Origin: an uncultured Opitutia bacterium
Lineage (GTDB): Bacteria; Verrucomicrobiota; Verrucomicrobiia; Opitutales; Opitutaceae
NCBI GenBank assembly: GCA_903839035.1
Contig: CAIMAQ010000063.1
Location: 1-36,909, forward strand
DNA length: 36,909 nucleotides
Direction: 5' to 3'
Made by a program: the position numbers and the translations under genes. Positions 33,378 through 36,909 of the stretch are shown piece by piece. The first letter of the stretch is position 1, and each line of letters starts with the position of its first letter. Below the pieces are notes generated by a model. The model worked only from the letters and a program-made list of their open reading frames with translations, was not told the origin of the DNA and searched no databases.

Positions 33378-34544
33378 TCAAGTGCTGCGTCCCGCCGCCG
33401 TCAGCCACCCGCTGATCAGCAGCACGCCGAGACCCAGCGCCGCGGAAAAGAGGAAATAATTTCCTCCGGTGTGCAGCCCCAGCGCCGTGATCAGGACCGG
33501 GGAAAACCCCGCGAAGATCCGCCCGAGATTGTACGCCGCGCCGGACAGCATCGTGCGATAGCTCGCGAAGACCTCGTTGAAATACGCGCCCATCAGGCCG
33601 AACGGAATGCCATTGAGCACCGGCAGCGTCAGCGCAAAGGCCAGCTTGCGTCCTTCCCAGTGGCTGCCCCACGCGAAGAGCGAAAGCCCGATCAGCGCCA
33701 CCGCATAACCCGCCAGGGCGCGGCGCACACCGCCCCGCCGCACGACCCACACCCCCAGCAACATCCCCGGCACCAGGTTGACCCAGAAGAGCACGATGAA
33801 CAGCGGCGCCTGCGGCAGTTCCTTCACAAAGAAAACATTCACGAGCCCGCTCGCAATCGTCAGGCTGGCGAGCGCGAAGCACAGCAGGAACGGCCGCCAG
33901 TTCGACGAGAGCGCCGGCCCCAGCTCGCCGGCCCCCGACTCGATTTTCCCTTCACCCATCACCTCACACCCATTACCCGCCGCACCAGCGGCCAGCATCC
34001 GCCATCGCGCCGCCGACAGGAGCGCCACCGGCACGAGCGAGGCCGCGAACAGCCAGCGCCAGCCCCAAACGGGCAGCAAGTAACGGTTCGCCAACGCCGC
34101 GAGCAGTCCTCCCAGGATGGCCAGCTGCAGCAAGGCGGCGAAACGGTAACTGCGTTCGCGCCCGACCTGCTCGTTTAAAAACGTGTGGCTGATGCCCCAT
34201 TCCGCGCCGAGCGCGAGCGACGCGATCAGCCGGAAGCCGAGCAGACTGGGGTAATTCCAGGCCAGACTCAGCCCCGCGACGCCCACCAGGTATACGCCGA
34301 ACACCGCCAGCATGATCCGCCCGCGGCCCAGACGGTCGGCGAGATAACCGAACCCCAGCGCGCCCAGTCCGACCCCGGCGAGCCCGGTGAATTGCAGGGC
34401 ATTGCTCCCCGTCGCACTCAGCCCGAACTGCGCCGCCAGCACCTTCTCAAGGTAGATGAACAGAAAGAGATCGTAGTAGTCGAAAAACAGCCCGATGAAC
34501 GCCGTCCAGTAAATGCGTGCAGCCGGAAGTTTTGGACTGGCCAT
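33378..34544 (-). CDS. MFS transporter (metabolite:H+ symporter type)
   Basis: 388 residues, about 12 transmembrane helices. First helix IYWTAFIGLFFDYYDLFLFIYLEKVL, with the loop FGYLADRLGRGRIMLAVFG (the GxLADRxGRR signature between TM2 and TM3) and LALGAEWGISHTFLNEQVGR. These match MHS/sugar-acid type symporters. Substrate unknown. A longer frame to 34715 is low-complexity; ATG at 34544 (MASPKLPAARIYW) fits the family. It ends 22 bases from the stop of the convergent ABC permease and is divergent from the gene at 34745. Confidence 0.86.
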   Translation of the reverse strand: MASPKLPAARIYWTAFIGLFFDYYDLFLFIYLEKVLAAQFGLSATGSNALQFTGLAGVGLGALGFGYLADRLGRGRIMLAVFGVYLVGVAGLSLAWNYPSLLGFRLIASLALGAEWGISHTFLNEQVGRERSYRFAALLQLAILGGLLAALANRYLLPVWGWRWLFAASLVPVALLSAARWRMLAAGAAGNGCEVMGEGKIESGAGELGPALSSNWRPFLLCFALASLTIASGLVNVFFVKELPQAPLFIVLFWVNLVPGMLLGVWVVRRGGVRRALAGYAVALIGLSLFAWGSHWEGRKLAFALTLPVLNGIPFGLMGAYFNEVFASYRTMLSGAAYNLGRIFAGFSPVLITALGLHTGGNYFLFSAALGLGVLLISGWLTAAGRST

Positions 34545-34744
34545 CGGCCGAGTTGAACTTTCGCACCCCGCCGCCTCAATCGCAAAACTCCTCCGCTCCG
34601 CCGCCTTCTCATGCTCGACAATCGGCCCGACCCCTGACTGATAGGCTTCCGGCCACCCCCGTCTTCCGCCATGCCGACCGCTGCGATAATGCTCAAATTT
34701 GCCCGTGACTTCCATGCGGGTACCCGGGAACCCGCCGCCGCCTG

Positions 34745-35419
34745 ATGCGCTTCCCCGACATCTTTACCGGAAGAGTCCAGCACGCCGGCTGGAGCACCAT
34801 TCAGGCCGGAACTCTGATCGACGAGGCCAAGGCCCGGCATAGCAGCTCACTTCTCCTCTACGCCTCACTCGAACTCCGGCTGGCGATCGAGCAACTGCTG
34901 TTCACCATCATTGTCGTCGCGAAGGGCAAGGCCGACGAGGCCACGCTCCGCGCCTGCCAGCGCCCGGGCGGGCTCTTCCGCCTGCTCGCGGAGGTCGCAC
35001 CGCGGTACGCCCTGAAGGGCAGGTTCGCCCGCGAACTCGAGGCGTTTTATCCCGAGATTCCCCAGGGGGCGGACTGGGAGGTGAAAACCCTGCTGCGCCA
35101 TCATACTTTCCTATCCGGGGTCTGCCATGCGCCGCGGGTGATCCGCGGGATGGGCGCGCCGGTGGAACCATGGGACGAACGACTTGCGCAATTGCAGGAG
35201 ATCCAAGCCTTTCTCGCGGCCGGCATGAAAAAGGACACGGCGGTGCTCTCCTTCAAGGGCGCGACCCCGCAGGCCCTGTCCCTTTGGCGGCAATACTCGA
35301 CGGGGAAGATCACCCTGACGGAACTTCGCCGGCGTTTTTCCAAGGCCAAAACACCCCTCGTGAGCCGCCAGCCCTCGCCGCGGCCCTATCCGCAGCGGGG
35401 CCCCGCCTTGCCCCTGTAG
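34745..35419 (+). CDS. Helical protein of unknown function
   Basis: 224 residues, soluble, almost entirely helical. The central part LLLYASLELRLAIEQLLFTIIVVAKGKADEATLRACQRP, then LFRLLAEVAPRYALKGRFARELE and WEVKTLLRHHTFLSGVCHAP, resembles the helical bundle of HEPN-like proteins, but the catalytic R-x4-6-H motif is not clear. I do not assign a function. A basic, proline-rich tail ends the protein. The start is ATG at 34745. It lies between the MFS gene (divergent) and the repeat-rich gene, with a gap of 100 bases. Confidence 0.6.
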   Translation: MRFPDIFTGRVQHAGWSTIQAGTLIDEAKARHSSSLLLYASLELRLAIEQLLFTIIVVAKGKADEATLRACQRPGGLFRLLAEVAPRYALKGRFARELEAFYPEIPQGADWEVKTLLRHHTFLSGVCHAPRVIRGMGAPVEPWDERLAQLQEIQAFLAAGMKKDTAVLSFKGATPQALSLWRQYSTGKITLTELRRRFSKAKTPLVSRQPSPRPYPQRGPALPL

Positions 35420-35519
35420 TTTCACGCCAGTCTCGTCCGGCGACGTTCGGAGTAAGTGGTAATATTCCGACTTCTCATGGGGTAAATACCTGATTGTGTT
35501 GCGGCTTCTTCGAAGTCCC

Positions 35520-36909
35520 ATGCCCGCTTATCTGAACCTGCGCCGGACCGGTCTCCTTGGACTGACCCTGGTTTTTCTGACCGCGCTTTCCGGACTGGAG
35601 TTGCGAGGCCAGACCATCCTCTCCGGCACCTACAGCGGCGGTCCCGGGAGCATCGGCGGGGACGTGAGCATTAATCCGAGCGGGACGGCGACCTTCACCA
35701 GCGGCACCACGTTCACCGGCGCCAATGCCACGCTCGGCAATTATTCCACGTTCAACTGGAACCAGAACGCCACGCTGGCGGGCAAGACGGTCACGTTCGG
35801 CTCCGCCAGCAACTACGCCTACCTCGTGGTTGGCGCCGGCAACACGCTCACCCTCGACAGCGCGACGACGCTCACCGGCGACCTCTATCTCTACAACGGC
35901 AACAACGGCGGCACGATCCTCAACCAAGGCACGATCAACCAGACCTCCGGCACCGGCTATATTTACGCGCCCACTTTCACCAACTCCGGGGCTCTCACGG
36001 TCAGCGGCGGCGCCGGGTTGACTCTCGGCTACTACGCCACCGACGCGACCACCAACGCCGCCGGCGGCACCATCACCGCGACCGGGACGGGCTCCAACAT
36101 CTACCTGACGAATATCGTCAACCTGGGCACGCTCAGTGCCCTCCTCAACGGCACGCTGAATTTCTCGGGGACCACCAATACCACGGCCAATCTCGGCAGC
36201 GTCTCCCTCGCCAGCGGCGGCCGGGCCATGCTCAGCGGCACCCTCAACAATACCAGCGCGACCCTGAATGCGCCCACCGGCGGGAGTTTTCAACTCTTCG
36301 GCGGCACGCTCAACAACGGTACCATCGCCGCCGGCGCGCTCACCTTCACGGGTTCCGGTGGCACGTTGAGCAATGTCAGTTTCACCGGCGATTTAACCCT
36401 GCCGGCCAGTGCCGCGGTCACCTTCACCAATGGGACCGGCTTCACCGGGGCCAATGCCACGCTCGGCAACTATTCCACACTGAACTGGAACCAAAACGGC
36501 ACCCTTGCCGGCAAGACCTTCACCTTCGGCTCCGCGGGCAACTACGCTTACCTCAATCTCGGCACCAACAATTCCCTCACCCTCGACAGCGCCACCACGT
36601 TCAACGGCGACATCTATCTCTATAACGGCAACAACGGCGGCACGATCCTCAACCAGGGCTCGATCAACCAGACCTCCGGCACCGGTTATATTTACGCGCC
36701 CACCCTCACCAACTCCGGCGCCATCACCGGGAGCGGCGGCAGTTCACTGTATCTCGGCTACTACGCCACCGACGCGACCACCAACGCCGCCGGCGGCACC
36801 ATCACCGCGACCGGGACGGGATCCAACAACTACCTGACGAATATCGTCAACCTCGGCACACTCTACGCCCAGCTCAGCGGCGTGCTGAATTTCCAGGGGA
36901 CCAGCAACA
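35520..36909 (+). CDS. Secreted beta-repeat protein (autotransporter-like), open at the window edge
   Basis: Starts at ATG 35520 and stays open for 463 codons to the last base; the true gene is longer. Signal peptide MPAYLNLRRTGLLGLTLVFL continuing to about LRGQ. The rest is a Gly/Ser/Thr/Asn-rich sequence of short beta strands (NGNNGGTILNQGTINQTSGT, TNAAGGTITATGTGSN), as in parallel beta-helix adhesins and autotransporter-associated repeat proteins, which are common and often very large in Opitutaceae. Two 729-base DNA repeats are visible (next entry). No catalytic motif. An antisense frame in the same interval is regarded as a shadow. Likely role: surface or secreted adhesive structure, but this is inference. 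Confidence 0.8.
   Translation, partial: MPAYLNLRRTGLLGLTLVFLTALSGLELRGQTILSGTYSGGPGSIGGDVSINPSGTATFTSGTTFTGANATLGNYSTFNWNQNATLAGKTVTFGSASNYAYLVVGAGNTLTLDSATTLTGDLYLYNGNNGGTILNQGTINQTSGTGYIYAPTFTNSGALTVSGGAGLTLGYYATDATTNAAGGTITATGTGSNIYLTNIVNLGTLSALLNGTLNFSGTTNTTANLGSVSLASGGRAMLSGTLNNTSATLNAPTGGSFQLFGGTLNNGTIAAGALTFTGSGGTLSNVSFTGDLTLPASAAVTFTNGTGFTGANATLGNYSTLNWNQNGTLAGKTFTFGSAGNYAYLNLGTNNSLTLDSATTFNGDIYLYNGNNGGTILNQGSINQTSGTGYIYAPTLTNSGAITGSGGSSLYLGYYATDATTNAAGGTITATGTGSNNYLTNIVNLGTLYAQLSGVLNFQGTSN
35691..36909 (+). repeat. Tandem 729-bp repeats inside the secreted protein gene
   Basis: The segment starting ACCTTCACC at 35691 recurs at 36420, exactly 729 bases (243 codons) later. Long stretches match almost perfectly, for example GGCTACTACGCCACCGACGC at 36027 and 36756, and CTATATTTACGCGCC at 35957 and 36686 (approximate). 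The second copy is cut off by the window edge. Differences are mostly third-position or conservative, pointing to a recent in-frame duplication. Confidence 0.9.

Noticed and set aside
35448-35469. Imperfect inverted repeat CGGAGTA/TATTCCG upstream of the repeat gene
   Set aside because: One mismatch in seven-base arms; possible operator but not above chance.
35475-36293. 272-codon minus-strand frame across the repeat gene
   Set aside because: Made of Gly/Ala/Val/Glu-rich repeats that arise from the antisense of the Thr/Gly/Asn repeats; the plus strand has a signal peptide and stays open to the window end.
1-36909. CRISPR arrays, tRNA or rRNA genes, prophage
   Set aside because: No regularly spaced short repeats, no tRNA-like cloverleaf or rRNA sequence and no phage structural genes were seen.

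Overview
The window is a GC-rich bacterial chromosome segment that most resembles Verrucomicrobiota, probably an Opitutaceae-like member. The main clues are an actinobacterial/verrucomicrobial style clpS followed by a DUF2017-like gene, a stand-alone family B DNA polymerase, a DUF5069 protein, weak or absent Shine-Dalgarno sequences before most genes, and a very repetitive Gly/Thr/Asn-rich secreted protein at the right edge. The lineage is an inference; no rRNA or other marker gene lies in the window. I found no tRNA, rRNA, CRISPR array, prophage or recognisable defence island.

Left part (1-8 kb), accessory in character: a short truncated paralogue of a BamE-like protein (90-380), a glycoside hydrolase family 2 enzyme (490-3381), a multi-pass membrane protein (3529-4287), then a more AT-rich patch (about 4.3-6.6 kb) with a small dimeric-barrel protein, two adjacent hairpins, a fragment of an IS3-type transposase and an HPP-family membrane protein. 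The full-length paralogue of the first gene (6598-7479) closes this part.

Middle (7.6-22.6 kb), mostly housekeeping: photolyase, nucleoside diphosphate kinase and a CheY-like receiver in one direction; glycogen synthase divergent from RNase R; DUF5069 protein; a small helical protein overlapping tail to tail with a Pol II-like DNA polymerase that ends in a predicted beta-clamp binding peptide; then proS-clpS-DUF2017-like, joined by two ATGA stop/start overlaps and followed by a long imperfect palindrome; then a membrane-anchored protein and N-acetylglutamate synthase.

Right (22.6-36.9 kb), transport: a five-gene unit on the minus strand (THI5/NMT1-like binding lipoprotein, RidA, and a ribose-type ABC importer) divergent from an amidase; mntH plus a universal stress protein, divergent from mntR across a palindromic operator; an iron(III)-type fused ABC permease without its partners; an MFS transporter; an unknown helical protein; and the start of a repeat-rich secreted protein with 729-bp tandem repeats that runs off the window. 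The manganese locus and the amidase/RidA/ABC cluster are the two places where neighbouring genes clearly suggest joint function.
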